From positions 129,099 through 193,098 of the forward strand of contig JBCBBJ010000007.1 in NCBI GenBank assembly GCA_038531745.1: 64,000 nucleotides of DNA, written 5' to 3'. Under the pieces are notes generated by a model that was not told the DNA's origin, searched no databases, and saw only the letters and a program-made list of their open reading frames with translations. This document shows, in pieces, positions 26,739-35,813 of this stretch (its first letter is position 1; the number at the start of each line of letters is the position of its first letter). Source of the DNA: CALLPQ01 sp038531745. GTDB lineage: Bacteria > Pseudomonadota > Alphaproteobacteria > Caulobacterales > Parvularculaceae. The position numbers and the translations under genes were made by a program.

Positions 26739-27851
26739 TCAGGAAGCCGGGGGGTTCATCATTGTTTGCAGGGCATCAACCATATGCGCGGGCTCACACA
26801 CTGGAAACATGTGATCAACACCGGGCAGGACCGTGAGATCAATACCGAGCCGGCGAAAGCGGGCCCTCGCCCCCTTGCGAACCGTTGAATATTTGCTGGC
26901 CGCGCTCACAACCCGCAAGCGATCGGCCACTTTTTTTGCCGCTGGCCAGAATGCGTTGGCTTGCGCGCCAAAGGTTGCCCCCTCCCATTGGGGTGTACAG
27001 GAGAGCCGGATGCGTCGTTCCGGGTCGTCCGTGTGCGGCGCCGCGGTGAGCCCGTCCTCCAGATAGCCAGCGAGGCAATCTGGGTCCCACGCCGCAAAAA
27101 ATCGTTTTTTCAGATAGGAGGTGCGAACCGCGGCGCGGCTTGCCCAGCCGTCGCGCCGGTTTTGCGCGTTCACAACCATGTAAAACCGCCGGCGGAACGG
27201 GCCCCATGCCGGCGTGCCCGCAAACCGGTTAAACCATTGCGGCATTGCAACGGGTTCGAGGAGGAGGAGCCGCGCCGCCAAATGGGGATTTCGGGCCAAC
27301 ATCAGGGTCAGGGAAACGGCGCCCATCGAGTGACCTGCCAAATAAAGCGGCCCCCTCGCTTGTTTGGCTTTCGCTCGCGCACCGGTAATTTGCGCACGGC
27401 TCGGTGGCGGCTCATTGCGCACTGTCTTCACCACATGGGCAAGATCGTCGGCATAAACCTGCCAGGACGCGAGCGGCATGGGCGTGGGCGTGGGCAATTG
27501 GGTGAGGCCATGGCCACGCATATCAACAGCTGTCACGCCAATATGGGGATCAAGCTGGCGCAGGATCGGCAGATAGGCTGCCGCGCATAAGCCCGTGGCA
27601 TGGGCAAAAACGAGATGCGGGCTTGTGTTGGCGTTTTGCCCCGTCTGGCCGGGTTCCGTGAAGGCGGGCGAGCGCCAGGCGGCTATAGTACCGTCCGGAT
27701 GATCTATCGTCAGCCGCTCAAAAGACCGGGTCGAAGACCGTGTGGGGGCGAGGGCTGCCCGTTCATCCTTGTAAATGTCCGTGATGGGTAAGGCCGTCAT
27801 GATGATCCCGCCGATGTCGCCGCCCATCGCGCAATGCGATAGACCCACCAT
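26739..27851 (-). CDS. Alpha/beta hydrolase
   Basis: Up to 370 residues with the alpha/beta hydrolase fold. HATGLCAAAYLPILRQL contains the oxyanion strand-turn, VDMRGHG follows, and the nucleophile elbow is GHSMG (GPLYLAGHSMGAVSL). The C-terminal catalytic His lies in GVDHMFPVCEP. No signal peptide, so probably cytoplasmic; the substrate is unknown. The start is uncertain: Met codons at 27851, 27827 and 27800 are possible and none has a strong ribosome site. It follows the exonuclease-like gene by a few bases, probably in one operon. Confidence 0.8.
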   Translation of the reverse strand: MVGLSHCAMGGDIGGIIMTALPITDIYKDERAALAPTRSSTRSFERLTIDHPDGTIAAWRSPAFTEPGQTGQNANTSPHLVFAHATGLCAAAYLPILRQLDPHIGVTAVDMRGHGLTQLPTPTPMPLASWQVYADDLAHVVKTVRNEPPPSRAQITGARAKAKQARGPLYLAGHSMGAVSLTLMLARNPHLAARLLLLEPVAMPQWFNRFAGTPAWGPFRRRFYMVVNAQNRRDGWASRAAVRTSYLKKRFFAAWDPDCLAGYLEDGLTAAPHTDDPERRIRLSCTPQWEGATFGAQANAFWPAAKKVADRLRVVSAASKYSTVRKGARARFRRLGIDLTVLPGVDHMFPVCEPAHMVDALQTMMNPPAS

Positions 27852-27862
27852 CTATACGCCAG

Positions 27863-28390
27863 CTACCCCGCGGCCGGGTCATCCTCCAACACCAATTGAT
27901 GCAGGGTTTGCATATGCACCACATCATCGGCGGCGCGGTGAACATGGGGCGCGATGGCATTGGCCTTTGCCACCAGATCCATTTTCTCTGCGAGGGAAAT
28001 GTTCGGCATGAGATCACCAAAATGGAACACCGAAAAAGTCTGTTTCATGCGCGCAGCGCTATGGAGGCGATAAAGCCAATAGCCGTCCCAATCGGGCGCA
28101 TCGGAATAAACCTTATGTCCGGCGAGCGCATTGTTCAGCTGTTTGCACACGGTCACGGGGTCTTCGCCCTCGGTATTTAGCGTCTCCTGATCAATCCCAT
28201 GCAAGGTGGCGGCCTTTGGGTCCCATGCGGCCAGGGGCCAATCGGGATGGGGGCGGATCAACCGGGCCACGGGCGCGGCAAACCCCACCGCCCACCCCAC
28301 CTCAATGGGCCAGGATTGATCGCCCAGGCCGGAGGCTTCGAGATCAATATAGGCAACAGGCCCCGCCGCCGATGGTGCGTTCCCCGTCAT
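27863..28390 (-). CDS. DEDDh-type 3'-5' exonuclease-like protein
   Basis: 175 residues. The Exo I motif is AYIDLEASGL with D and E. WPIEVGWA gives the typical strand, then a mid-protein YSDAPDWDGYWLYRL with the Exo II Asp, and the C-terminal HRAADDVVHM matches the H-x(4)-D Exo III motif. This suggests an RNase T / oligoribonuclease-like nuclease, shorter than usual, of unknown substrate. I took the ATG at 28390; a GTG two codons upstream is possible. It lies 13 bp after a small membrane gene and just before the hydrolase. Confidence 0.75.
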   Translation of the reverse strand: MTGNAPSAAGPVAYIDLEASGLGDQSWPIEVGWAVGFAAPVARLIRPHPDWPLAAWDPKAATLHGIDQETLNTEGEDPVTVCKQLNNALAGHKVYSDAPDWDGYWLYRLHSAARMKQTFSVFHFGDLMPNISLAEKMDLVAKANAIAPHVHRAADDVVHMQTLHQLVLEDDPAAG

Positions 28391-28403
28391 GGGCACACCA
28401 TGT

Positions 28404-28622
28404 TCATAGCCGCCCTGTCTTGAAGGTGCCGGTGGCCGGATCGGCCTTCGCGTCTATGATTTTGTGTGCCCGTTGGCCCGCCTCAGGCGTTGGCCCGCTG
28501 CCTGCCGCCGCCCCCCGATGGTCACGGCGCTGTGCCAATGCCCGGCGCTCAAGATATCGACCGAAACGCACGCCCGCGATGGCGACAATCATGCCGGCCA
28601 GCACTGACCCGAGGGATCCCAT
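28404..28622 (-). CDS. Small single-TM hypothetical protein
   Basis: 72 residues: one N-terminal TM segment (LGSVLAGMIVAIAGVRFG), then a basic cytosolic stretch and a linker, ending IIDAKADPATGTFKTGRL. A GGGAGGCG ribosome site precedes the ATG. Not recognised. It is the first gene of the unit with the exonuclease and hydrolase. Confidence 0.6.
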   Translation of the reverse strand: MGSLGSVLAGMIVAIAGVRFGRYLERRALAQRRDHRGAAAGSGPTPEAGQRAHKIIDAKADPATGTFKTGRL

Positions 28623-28694
28623 ACGCGCCTCCCAATTGCCGCGAAATTGGTGTCGCCCTAAGCCGTGGTGAGATGGCTTTATTTTATTGCGACA

Positions 28695-29627
28695 TTATAG
28701 CCCATACTGCGCCCATAAGGCCCGTTCTTCAAGCGTTGTGACAACATCATCTGCACTGACGGCACCCGCCAGGGGGCCGATACGCCCACCGGCACCGAAA
28801 CTGCGAGACGGCGCCGAAAGGCCGCTGCCCGTGAGACGCGAAACCAACGACCCGCCGCTAGGGCTAAATCGCTTAATCGCCACCGCATCGCCAAACCGGG
28901 CCCGCAAAAGACTTGGCAATTGGGCCATATCATCGATCAGACCCCGGGCCTTGGCCCCGGGCGCCGACCAGAACCGCCCTGAAAATGTATCCTCATAGCC
29001 AGTGTCCACGCGGGTGCCGCGTCGGTCTTTGACCATGTTGATAAAAGTGTCGTGGGTGTCATCAAGCAAGGTCTGAAAATGCGCGATATCCTCCGGGTCT
29101 TCCGGTTTGAACGGATCGAGCGTCGATTTATTATCCCCGGCCTTATAGACCCGCCGTTCCACACCCCACTTGGCGAGGAGTTCGGGCGCACCGAACCCAG
29201 CGGAGATCACCCCGATGGACCCCACAATGGAACAGGCATCGGCAAAGATCTCATCCGCCGCAATCGCCAGCAGATAACCGCCTGACGCCCCCACATCCTC
29301 AATAAAGGCCAGAACCGGGGTTTCTTTTTCTGTTGCCAGACGCCGAATGGTTTGAAAAATCAGCCGCGACTGCACCGGGGAACCGCCGGGTGAATTGATG
29401 GATAACGCCACCGCTTTCAGGTTTTTTGGCTTAAATGCCGCCTCAATCACAGGTTCAAATTTTGCGTGGGAAATTGACCGGCGTGCGCCTGGGCCACCGC
29501 CGCCGGCCCCGATTGCCCCTTGAAAATCGATGACGCTGACGGTTGGTTTGCCTTCACCAATGAAGGGGAGGCTGCGCGCGATCGTCGCCAAACGCGCGGG
29601 CAGTGTTTTTTGTTCATTTTCCATCAT
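28695..29627 (-). CDS. sppA: S49 signal peptide peptidase (SppA/SohB type)
   Basis: Serine peptidase with a Ser-Lys dyad that degrades cleaved signal peptides. 310 residues. The catalytic Ser is in EDVGASGGYLLA (S115) and the general-base Lys is in YKAGDNKSTLDPF (K167). ALSINSPGGSPVQS is the oxyanion region. Length and a single protease domain match the short SohB/SppA class; no N-terminal TM helix is visible, so membrane attachment is unclear. A Met one codon downstream is an equal start. Divergent from the polyprenyl synthase at 29925. Confidence 0.9.
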   Translation of the reverse strand: MMENEQKTLPARLATIARSLPFIGEGKPTVSVIDFQGAIGAGGGGPGARRSISHAKFEPVIEAAFKPKNLKAVALSINSPGGSPVQSRLIFQTIRRLATEKETPVLAFIEDVGASGGYLLAIAADEIFADACSIVGSIGVISAGFGAPELLAKWGVERRVYKAGDNKSTLDPFKPEDPEDIAHFQTLLDDTHDTFINMVKDRRGTRVDTGYEDTFSGRFWSAPGAKARGLIDDMAQLPSLLRARFGDAVAIKRFSPSGGSLVSRLTGSGLSAPSRSFGAGGRIGPLAGAVSADDVVTTLEERALWAQYGL

Positions 29628-29924
29628 GGCGAAGTAAGCCGATCAACGGACCCATTCAAGGACCGGCCCACACGGCGGAGAAGCGGGGTATAAAAAGCAG
29701 GGGAGAGAAAATGAAAGACGTTTACGAAAATGACGCAGGATCAGCGCTTTTCCCCGCCGTAAGCCCTCTTATATCTCTACCAGTGGGGCGAGCCCGCGAG
29801 CCTCGGTTTTGCTTGACCGGCATTTTACAAAAGGTCACTGTGCCGCCGCGCTTCGGGCCTCGTTGCTTTATGATATGGGTGACGCCTGCGCCCGCCAGGG
29901 TGCGCCCGCACCGCGCTGGTTGGC

Positions 29925-30974
29925 ATGCGCGATTTGAAAGAAAGAGCTTGGCTTGTGTCATTGGCCTTGGTGACATCCTCGGAAAAAACAACATTCGCAC
30001 AGGCGGTCGCCAGTTTGCGCGCCCTGACCCGCGATGACCTTGGCCGGATGGACCAGGAAATCATGATGCGGATGGATTCGCCCGTGGCCATGATCCCCGA
30101 TCTTGCCGGTCACTTGATCAATGCCGGCGGTAAGCGCTTGCGCCCGATGCTCACGCTCAGTGCCGCGCGGCTGTTCGGCTATCGCGGCGGGCACCATATC
30201 TTGATGGCTGCCGCGGTTGAGTTGATCCATGGCGCGACCCTTCTGCATGATGATGTTGTCGATGCATCGCGTCTGCGCCGGGGCACGAAAACCGCCAATG
30301 TGATTTGGGGCAATAAGGAAAGCGTTCTCGTTGGCGACTATATTTTTTCGCGCGCGTTTGAATTGATGGTTTCGGCGGAGAACCTCCGTGTTCTGAAAAT
30401 TCTCTCCCATGCCTCCAGCGTGATTGCCGAGGGCGAGGTCTTACAACTGGCAACCCAGAAAAACCTGCAAACCACCCGTGAGATGTATATCGACGTGATC
30501 AACGCCAAAACCGCGGCTCTTTTTGCAGCGGCAACCCATACCGGTGCCATCATCGCCAGCGCCCCCCAGCGTGAGGAAGTGGCCATGGAAGCCTTTGGCC
30601 GCGATTTTGGTATCGCCTATCAGCTGGTTGATGATGCGCTTGATTATACCGGTTTTGAAGGCAAGCTTGGCAAAACCGTGGGCGATGATTTCCGCGAAGG
30701 CAAAATGACTTTGCCCGTAATTTTAAGTGTGGCCAGCGCCGACGCGGAGGAGCGCCAGTTCTGGCAGCGTACCATTGCCGATGGTCAGCAAGCGGACGAA
30801 GATTTCGCCGTCGCCTGTGAGATCATGGTGCGCCATGACGCGGTGGGCAAAACACTCGCCCTTGCCGGCCAATATGCCGACAAAGCGATTGCCAATTTAA
30901 GCTCGGTGCCAGCGACGGAAGACACCGAGGCCCTGCGCACGCTTGTGCAAACATCTCTGTCCCGGGCGAATTAG
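29925..30974 (+). CDS. ispB: Polyprenyl (octaprenyl/decaprenyl) diphosphate synthase
   Basis: Trans-prenyltransferase making the ubiquinone side chain. 349 residues. The first Asp-rich motif is LLHDDVVD (~107-113) with RRG after it. The second is QLVDDALDYTG (~235). GGKRLRPML is the family start signature and GKTVGDDFREGKMTLPVI the late motif. Chain length cannot be read from sequence. The first ~20 residues are variable and the true start may be a little further in. The stop codon is immediately followed by a half copy of the palindromic element. Confidence 0.93.
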   Translation: MRDLKERAWLVSLALVTSSEKTTFAQAVASLRALTRDDLGRMDQEIMMRMDSPVAMIPDLAGHLINAGGKRLRPMLTLSAARLFGYRGGHHILMAAAVELIHGATLLHDDVVDASRLRRGTKTANVIWGNKESVLVGDYIFSRAFELMVSAENLRVLKILSHASSVIAEGEVLQLATQKNLQTTREMYIDVINAKTAALFAAATHTGAIIASAPQREEVAMEAFGRDFGIAYQLVDDALDYTGFEGKLGKTVGDDFREGKMTLPVILSVASADAEERQFWQRTIADGQQADEDFAVACEIMVRHDAVGKTLALAGQYADKAIANLSSVPATEDTEALRTLVQTSLSRAN

Positions 30975-31048
30975 GAGCCCAACCGAAAAATCTAATTTCG
31001 TCGTCTGCAAACGCGTTTTTCTGCGCTTTCGGTGCTGCCGTACCAATG
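30975..31048 (+). repeat. Dispersed post-stop palindromic element, half copy (ispB)
   Basis: Starts right after the ispB TAG with GAGCCCAACCGAAAAATC, continues TTCGTCGTCTGCAAACGCG, TTTTTCTGCGCTTTCGGTGC and ends near GTACCAATG. Same arm and orientation relative to the upstream stop as in the other three copies. Confidence 0.85.
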
Positions 31049-31081
31049 CGCGGGGGCACGAAGATTAAACAAGGCCCCACC

Positions 31082-31933
31082 TCATTCACAGGGGGAGATT
31101 GTGATTCCCGGTGGCAGTGTTGTTGCTTTATTCCCGCACGCATCGGCAATCTGGGTCTGTTTGAGGTTCTTTGCCGAAGCCAGCGACGCCCCGGATAAAT
31201 CGGCGCCCGTAAATATCGATTGATCAACATCGGCATCGGAAAAGTCCGTGTTCATCAGTTTTGCTTGTTCAAAGCGTACCCCTTGAACATCAGCGCCCAC
31301 AAACTGCGCACCAGAAAAGTCAGCGCCGAAGGCCCGCATACTGACGAGATAAGCATCGGAAAGATTCGCGATGGCAAAATTTGATTGCGAAAAAGACGCA
31401 AACGACAGATTGGCCGCGCTCAGGTCTGTGCCGGCAAAATCCGCCGCGCGCGCCGTTGCCTCGCGCAAATTTGCCCGGTTGAAATTGGCACCGGTAAAAA
31501 TACCAGCCGACAGGTTGGCGTTTTTGAGCCGCGCCTTGGAAAAATTCGCCGTGGGCGCATAAGCAGCCACGAGCCCGGCTTCCTCCATGATGCTGCCCGC
31601 AAACACAGCACCGGCCAGCGAGGCGCCGTTGAAATTTGCTGCGTTTAACGTACGGCCGGTAAAGTCCTCACCCGTATGATCAGCACCGGTATTGTCCTCA
31701 CCGTTATATTGCTTTTTCTCGCCGCTCAGGGTGGGCAGGTCGAGATCGATTTTGCCGAGAACCTTGTCGAGCGCCGGACCAGAATTTTCAATCTGACCCA
31801 CACCGCGCGCAACACTACCCGCCACTTTATCGATGACGGAATTCTTACCGCTATGGCTCTCCACCATGGCCGCAGACAGGGTGGCCGCCATGGCCATCCC
31901 GAATAGCATGATAAAAAAGACCGACTTCCACAT
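31082..31933 (-). CDS. Pentapeptide repeat protein, exported
   Basis: 283 residues. The N-terminal hydrophobic segment (SVFFIMLFGMAMAATLSAAM) could be a signal peptide or anchor. From ~80 the protein is built of A(N/D)(L/F)xx pentapeptides (ADHTGEDFTGRTLNAANFNGA and onward) to ~250, predicting a right-handed quadrilateral beta-helix. A C-terminal LKQTQIADACGNKATTLPPG matches a tail often seen on pentapeptide proteins. The role is unknown. A GGGGAAAG ribosome site precedes the ATG. Convergent with ispB. Confidence 0.85.
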   Translation of the reverse strand: MWKSVFFIMLFGMAMAATLSAAMVESHSGKNSVIDKVAGSVARGVGQIENSGPALDKVLGKIDLDLPTLSGEKKQYNGEDNTGADHTGEDFTGRTLNAANFNGASLAGAVFAGSIMEEAGLVAAYAPTANFSKARLKNANLSAGIFTGANFNRANLREATARAADFAGTDLSAANLSFASFSQSNFAIANLSDAYLVSMRAFGADFSGAQFVGADVQGVRFEQAKLMNTDFSDADVDQSIFTGADLSGASLASAKNLKQTQIADACGNKATTLPPGITISPCE

Positions 31934-32160
31934 AACGTCTTTCCCCGTAGGACGCGCAATTGCCGGGATAATGACAGGAAGACTTCAAGATAAATTTAAC
32001 CGATCCACCGGATTTTTGCGCAAATCAGCCCCGCGTACCCTCAAAACACGCCCCAATACGCTATATTTTCTCTTAAAATGCGAATTATGAAATAATTTTA
32101 AGATTATGGAAGGGATTTACAGGCAAATAGGGAGGGCTCAAGCGGTGAACCTCGTTCCCG

Positions 32161-32201
32161 AAACATTCAGGCCTGCCCCAAACCCCTAACCCTGAATGTT
32201 T
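32161..32201. other. 11-bp inverted repeat
   Basis: aaacattcagg (32161-32171) pairs perfectly with cctgaatgttt (32191-32201) around a 19-base loop. There is only a short T run after it on the plus strand. Confidence 0.5.
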
Positions 32202-32281
32202 TACACCGTTTAACGCCAGTGCTGTTGGTGACGGGTGCATGTCGGGCTCCGAAACCAGTGAGCGGCATTAGTCGTGAGCAT

Positions 32282-32330
32282 AATGGCACCGTACGGCTAG
32301 TCTCATACGCGGCTGTGCGGTGCCATTTTT
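32282..32330 (+). terminator. Terminator-like hairpin without an annotated upstream gene
   Basis: aatggcaccg (32282-32291) pairs perfectly with cggtgccatt (32318-32327), followed by TTT on the plus strand (five T in total with the stem end). No plus-strand gene precedes it within 1 kb except the 3' end of ispB, so it may end an untranslated RNA. Confidence 0.55.
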
Positions 32331-32351
32331 ATGGGGCGCCGTCCGGAAATT

Positions 32352-33527
32352 TCAGCGGTGTTGGGCGCAGGCCCCGGTTTGTTCGTCGTTGGTATCATGA
32401 ATGGCAATCACGCGCGGTTTCGAGTTTTGGGTACGGGCCAACACCCAGTCAGCCACGTCCGTCCACACTCTGTGCGCCTGCAGATCACGAAACAGTAAAT
32501 GCCAGCCCGCCGGATAGGCAATCATGGTGGTTTGGGTGGGCAAAGTGTCAGAAATCGTTCTCGCCACATCCGCCAGATCGTTGACCGGCACAAGCTCATC
32601 GCGGCATCCCATGAGAAAAAGAACCTCGCCCTGTTGATGGTGCGCGCTTTGGTTGGCGCGGCCCATGAGCCGGACGAGACCGGCAATCGTGCGCAAGGGT
32701 GTTTCCTTGACGACAAAGGGATCAGCCTGCATGCCGCGCAAAATAGGAATATTATCCGTAGACTGACGGGCAGCGCGCGCGCCGGTTAGCGTTTTGCCCG
32801 GCGCAAATGTTGCCGCGATCGACAAGGTCATCCTGTAAGCCAGAGGCATCCGCGCACCGCCCCAAATCGCCGGCGCCGCCAGAATAACGCCATCAGCAAG
32901 CGGCATCGCCGCGGTCGACCGGTCCGTGCGGTTGGCCGCCATCGCCAAGGCCCCGCCCATGGAATGGCCCAGCACAAAAACCGGCACCCCCGGATGGTGA
33001 GCGCGCACTGCGGTCACCATCGCCTGAAGGTCAAGAACCAGTTGCGCCGTCCCTGGCCAGGGCGACCCCGCACGGTGATTGCGGCCAAAACTACGCTGAT
33101 CATAAGCGTAGACAGTCAACCCGGCGGCTGACCACGCCGCGCCAGCACCGGCAAAGGCATGGGCGTAATCATTCATCCCGTGAACGGCGATCAGGATGGC
33201 ATTTGGCGCGGTGCCGATTGATGCCGCCTGCCAAACTGTCATAGCTAGCGCGGTGCCATCGGTACTGATCACGGCATCATCATCCGGGTCCGCCGTATCC
33301 AAACCGACGAGGGCCGGCATCCGCACCGGCGGCGCAATATCGGGGTCGCTGATACAGCCGCCGAGCACAGCCGCAAGAGCGATAAGCCACACAAGGCGGC
33401 GGCCCAAAGGGTGGACCAAATAACCTGTTGTCAGCCGAAAGATATGCACCCCCAAGGTGAGCAAGAAAACAATACCGCCGGTTCGGCTAACAGGCGACCA
33501 CGTCGAGGCTGGCCCTTTGAGGGGCAC
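32352..33527 (-). CDS. Lipoprotein alpha/beta hydrolase (lysophospholipase-like)
   Basis: Up to 391 residues. A signal segment LVWLIALAAVLGGC ends in a lipobox (LGGC), so it is probably an outer- or inner-membrane-anchored lipoprotein. The catalytic fold shows AVHGMNDYAHAFAG, VYAYDQRSFGRN, and the GHSMGGA elbow (VFVLGHSMGGALAMA), as in monoacylglycerol lipase / lysophospholipase L2. The late Asp/His lie in CRDELVPVNDL and PAGWHLLFRD. The open frame begins about 57 residues before the Cys; a shorter start (TTG or GTG near 33416-33450) would give a more normal signal peptide. Divergent from the GST gene. Confidence 0.82.
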   Translation of the reverse strand: MPLKGPASTWSPVSRTGGIVFLLTLGVHIFRLTTGYLVHPLGRRLVWLIALAAVLGGCISDPDIAPPVRMPALVGLDTADPDDDAVISTDGTALAMTVWQAASIGTAPNAILIAVHGMNDYAHAFAGAGAAWSAAGLTVYAYDQRSFGRNHRAGSPWPGTAQLVLDLQAMVTAVRAHHPGVPVFVLGHSMGGALAMAANRTDRSTAAMPLADGVILAAPAIWGGARMPLAYRMTLSIAATFAPGKTLTGARAARQSTDNIPILRGMQADPFVVKETPLRTIAGLVRLMGRANQSAHHQQGEVLFLMGCRDELVPVNDLADVARTISDTLPTQTTMIAYPAGWHLLFRDLQAHRVWTDVADWVLARTQNSKPRVIAIHDTNDEQTGACAQHR

Positions 33528-33596
33528 CCTTTGCAGGGGCCGGACCGCGCCCTATGGTGGTCAGCCGCGTATTCTGTTGAAGGAAAGGCACGGCCC

Positions 33597-34262
33597 GTGA
33601 AACTATATGGATATTGGCGATCAAGCGCCACCTGGCGTGTACGGATTGCCTTGGCCTTAAAGGGGCTAACTGCCGAATATGTACCCGTCAATTTGCTGGC
33701 GGGTGCACAAACGGCGCCGGGCTATACCGCGATCAATCCACAAAATCTTGTGCCTAGCCTTGAGACCGATGATGGGGATCTGCTGACCCAATCGCTGGCT
33801 ATTATCCGCTATCTTGATCGGGCCTATCCGGATCAACCCCTTACCCCGCTTGACCCGGCTAAGGCGGCGCAAGTGGAGGCCGTTGCCATGACCATTGCCT
33901 GTGAAGCCCAACCTTTTGGGAATCTGCGTGTACTGACCATGCTGCAGGATGACCATGGTTTTTCCAAAACCGACATTGCCAACTGGATCAATCGCTGGCC
34001 GGTCAAGGCCTTGCACGCCGCGCAACAGCTAATTGCCCGCCACCAGCCGGGCGTGAACAGCATGTTTAGCTTTGGCGATACACCAGGGCTGGCGGAGGCA
34101 TTTTTGATCCCCCAATTGGCGCCGGTGCGCCGGTTTGGCGGTGATCTTTCCGGGCTAGACCGATTGCTGGCCGTTGAAGCGGCGTGTACGGCGCATCCAG
34201 CCTTTATCGACGCACACCCGGACAATCAACCAGATCATCCGGACCGGGAGGACCCATCATGA
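33597..34262 (+). CDS. maiA: Maleylacetoacetate isomerase-like glutathione S-transferase
   Basis: Zeta-class GST fold; MaiA isomerises maleylacetoacetate in tyrosine/homogentisate breakdown. The 221 residues from a GTG (KLYGYWRSSATWRVRIALAL) have an AAGGAAAGG ribosome site eight bases upstream; the open frame extends further but lacks this. The SSxxWRVRIAL motif carries the catalytic serines. NPQNLVPSLE and LTQSLAIIRYLD bind glutathione. FSFGDTPGLAEAFLIPQL is the MaiA C-terminal signature. No other homogentisate genes are in the window, so a general GST role is possible. The stop overlaps the next start (ATGA). Confidence 0.87.
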   Translation: MKLYGYWRSSATWRVRIALALKGLTAEYVPVNLLAGAQTAPGYTAINPQNLVPSLETDDGDLLTQSLAIIRYLDRAYPDQPLTPLDPAKAAQVEAVAMTIACEAQPFGNLRVLTMLQDDHGFSKTDIANWINRWPVKALHAAQQLIARHQPGVNSMFSFGDTPGLAEAFLIPQLAPVRRFGGDLSGLDRLLAVEAACTAHPAFIDAHPDNQPDHPDREDPS

Positions 34263-34807
34263 AGCCGCTGATTTTTGCCATTGCAGGCAAGACGCCGCAA
34301 ATCCACGCCGACGCTTTTGTTGCGCCGGGGGCCGTTGTGTGCGGTGACGTGCGGATCGATGCCGATGCCTCGGTCTGGTATGGCTGTGTCCTGCGCGCGG
34401 ATTGCCACCGGATTGAGATTGGCGAGGGCGCCAATATTCAGGATGGGACAATCATTCACGTGGACGACCCGTCGGTTGGCGGCACGCCCACATTGATCGG
34501 CAAGAATGTGTTGGTAGGACATCGCTGTATGCTGCATGGCTGCAGTGTGGAGGAGGAAGGATTTGTTGGCATGGGTGCTACCATGCTTGACGGAAGCAGC
34601 GTTGCCACCGGCGGCTTTCTCGCGGCTGGCGCTTTTCTAGGGCCCCGCAAACGGGTTCCCGCCGGGGAAATGTGGGCCGGATTGCCCGCAAAAAAACTGC
34701 GTGACCTTAAACCGGGTGAGGACAAAATGGCCCTTGCGGGTACCACCCATTATGTGCAGGAAGCCCGCATTCACGCAGCCGCGCTGAAGGCCATGCCGCA
34801 GGGATAA
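34259..34807 (+). CDS. Gamma-class carbonic anhydrase family protein
   Basis: 182-residue left-handed beta-helix (hexapeptide repeat) of the YrdA/PaaY/gamma-CA group. Motifs: VVCGDVRIDADASVWYGCVLRAD, IGEGANIQDGTIIHVD, and zinc-type His positions in LVGHRCMLHGCSVEEE. GLPAKKLRDLKPGE is the usual C-terminal element. Translationally coupled to the GST by ATGA overlap, with a GGGAGGA ribosome site. Whether it hydrates CO2 or only binds metal cannot be told. Confidence 0.88.
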   Translation: MKPLIFAIAGKTPQIHADAFVAPGAVVCGDVRIDADASVWYGCVLRADCHRIEIGEGANIQDGTIIHVDDPSVGGTPTLIGKNVLVGHRCMLHGCSVEEEGFVGMGATMLDGSSVATGGFLAAGAFLGPRKRVPAGEMWAGLPAKKLRDLKPGEDKMALAGTTHYVQEARIHAAALKAMPQG

Positions 34808-35031
34808 AAGGTCACAATTCTAGTGTGCCCCATGACGCACGGGCTTCCCGCTACTTGACCCCAGAAGCCCAATAGTCTTCGCCTACTGAGGAGTTTACGG
34901 TTAGCTTTTATGGTGCCTCCTTTAAAAGGAGCATCAGAGGCGACCTCATAGTCCCCATAACCAAACCGCGGAAAGCCCGATGCACAAATCCGTTCGCAGC
35001 GGCGCGATGCGTCGTCCCGCAAAGAGGCGGC

Positions 35032-35487
35032 CTAACCGCGCATGCCCGATAGGCCGGAGATAAGGGTCAACAGGCTTAAACCACCTGACGCATAGGTGCC
35101 CCAAGCAAGGGAGACACCATCCTGACCCATAATATTCAGCCCAAAGAAGGCAATGGCACCGATAGAGGCAACACCAGCCAAGGTTGTCACAAGGCTGGTT
35201 AGCCTGCCCACAAACGGCAACAGACCCAGAATACCGAGGACCGCAGCGACGCCGGAAACGCCCATGGCCGCCGCAATGGCCGTGCCGCGCATGCCATCTT
35301 TTGGCTCACACTCGCCCTCAAACGTAAAGTCTTGCTGGGTCACGCAACCGATGGTGTCACCAACAAAATAGCTGCCCGCGATGGCCCGTTCCGCATCACC
35401 GGAGAATGACCCGGAAATGGTCTCGCTAAAGAGCGGTGCAAAATAAAGCGACGCCATAACTGCCAGTGGAAGAAGAATTCTAATCAT
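35032..35487 (-). CDS. Hypothetical membrane protein
   Basis: 151 residues from MIRILLPLAVMASLYFAPLF, a signal or first TM segment. An exported loop follows with two cysteines (TIGCVTQ, EGECEPKDG). After that come three hydrophobic segments (IAAAMGVSGVAAVLGILGLL, LVTTLAGVASIGAIAFFGL, a C-terminal SGGLSLLTLISGL). The open frame continues 55 residues upstream without hydrophobic or coding character. Not recognised. It has a short GGGG ribosome site. Confidence 0.6.
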   Translation of the reverse strand: MIRILLPLAVMASLYFAPLFSETISGSFSGDAERAIAGSYFVGDTIGCVTQQDFTFEGECEPKDGMRGTAIAAAMGVSGVAAVLGILGLLPFVGRLTSLVTTLAGVASIGAIAFFGLNIMGQDGVSLAWGTYASGGLSLLTLISGLSGMRG

Positions 35488-35811
35488 AATAACCCCATTA
35501 TGCCCATGATACCCCCAAGACCAACGCCTTAAGGAAGATACTTCCCCTAACGGCAAGCACGCGCCAATACGCATCGATTGGCCCGACATCACCGTCGGAA
35601 GAGAGTTTACCTTTTGTTTACCATGACGCAAGAGCCCATTTGGGGCCGCCACGGCATGCGGCGGCCAAAGCGTGTTGATGAGGGCGCATTGGTGAGGGCG
35701 CAGTAGGTCTGAGCTGGAAGGATTTTGGCGTTTGCGCCGCTATTGAGAAGGTATGGGGCCAGAACGCGGCGGTAACACCAAGTCAAATCTGCAAAAGCCG
35801 TTTTCGCGGCT
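35488..35811. other. 324-bp gap
   Basis: Apart from a short hairpin at the end of the PEP-CTERM gene (35794-35813) and a small tandem gagggcgca-type repeat near 35680-35702, I see nothing definite. Confidence 0.4.
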
Positions 35812-35813
35812 TT
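35790..35813 (-). terminator. Weak terminator overlapping the PEP-CTERM gene end
   Basis: aaagccg (35794-35800) pairs with cggcttt (35807-35813), with four T residues on the minus strand. The stem includes part of the stop codon. Confidence 0.45.

Larger units (their letters stand above)
31934..32351. other. 418-bp gap with three hairpins; possible small RNA
   Basis: Contains three perfect inverted repeats: cttaaaat/attttaag (32072-32079 / 32095-32102), an 11-bp pair at 32161-32171 / 32191-32201, and a 10-bp pair at 32282-32291 / 32318-32327 followed by a T run. AT-rich DNA near 32060-32110 could hold promoters for the pentapeptide gene (minus) or for an unannotated transcript (plus). No coding frame is convincing. 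Confidence 0.5.

Noticed and set aside
34771..35022. An 83-codon minus-strand frame and a ctcctttaaaaggag near-palindrome between the carbonic anhydrase and a membrane protein
   Set aside because: Part of the frame overlaps the end of the carbonic anhydrase gene, its composition is not protein-like, and the palindrome is too short to name as an operator.
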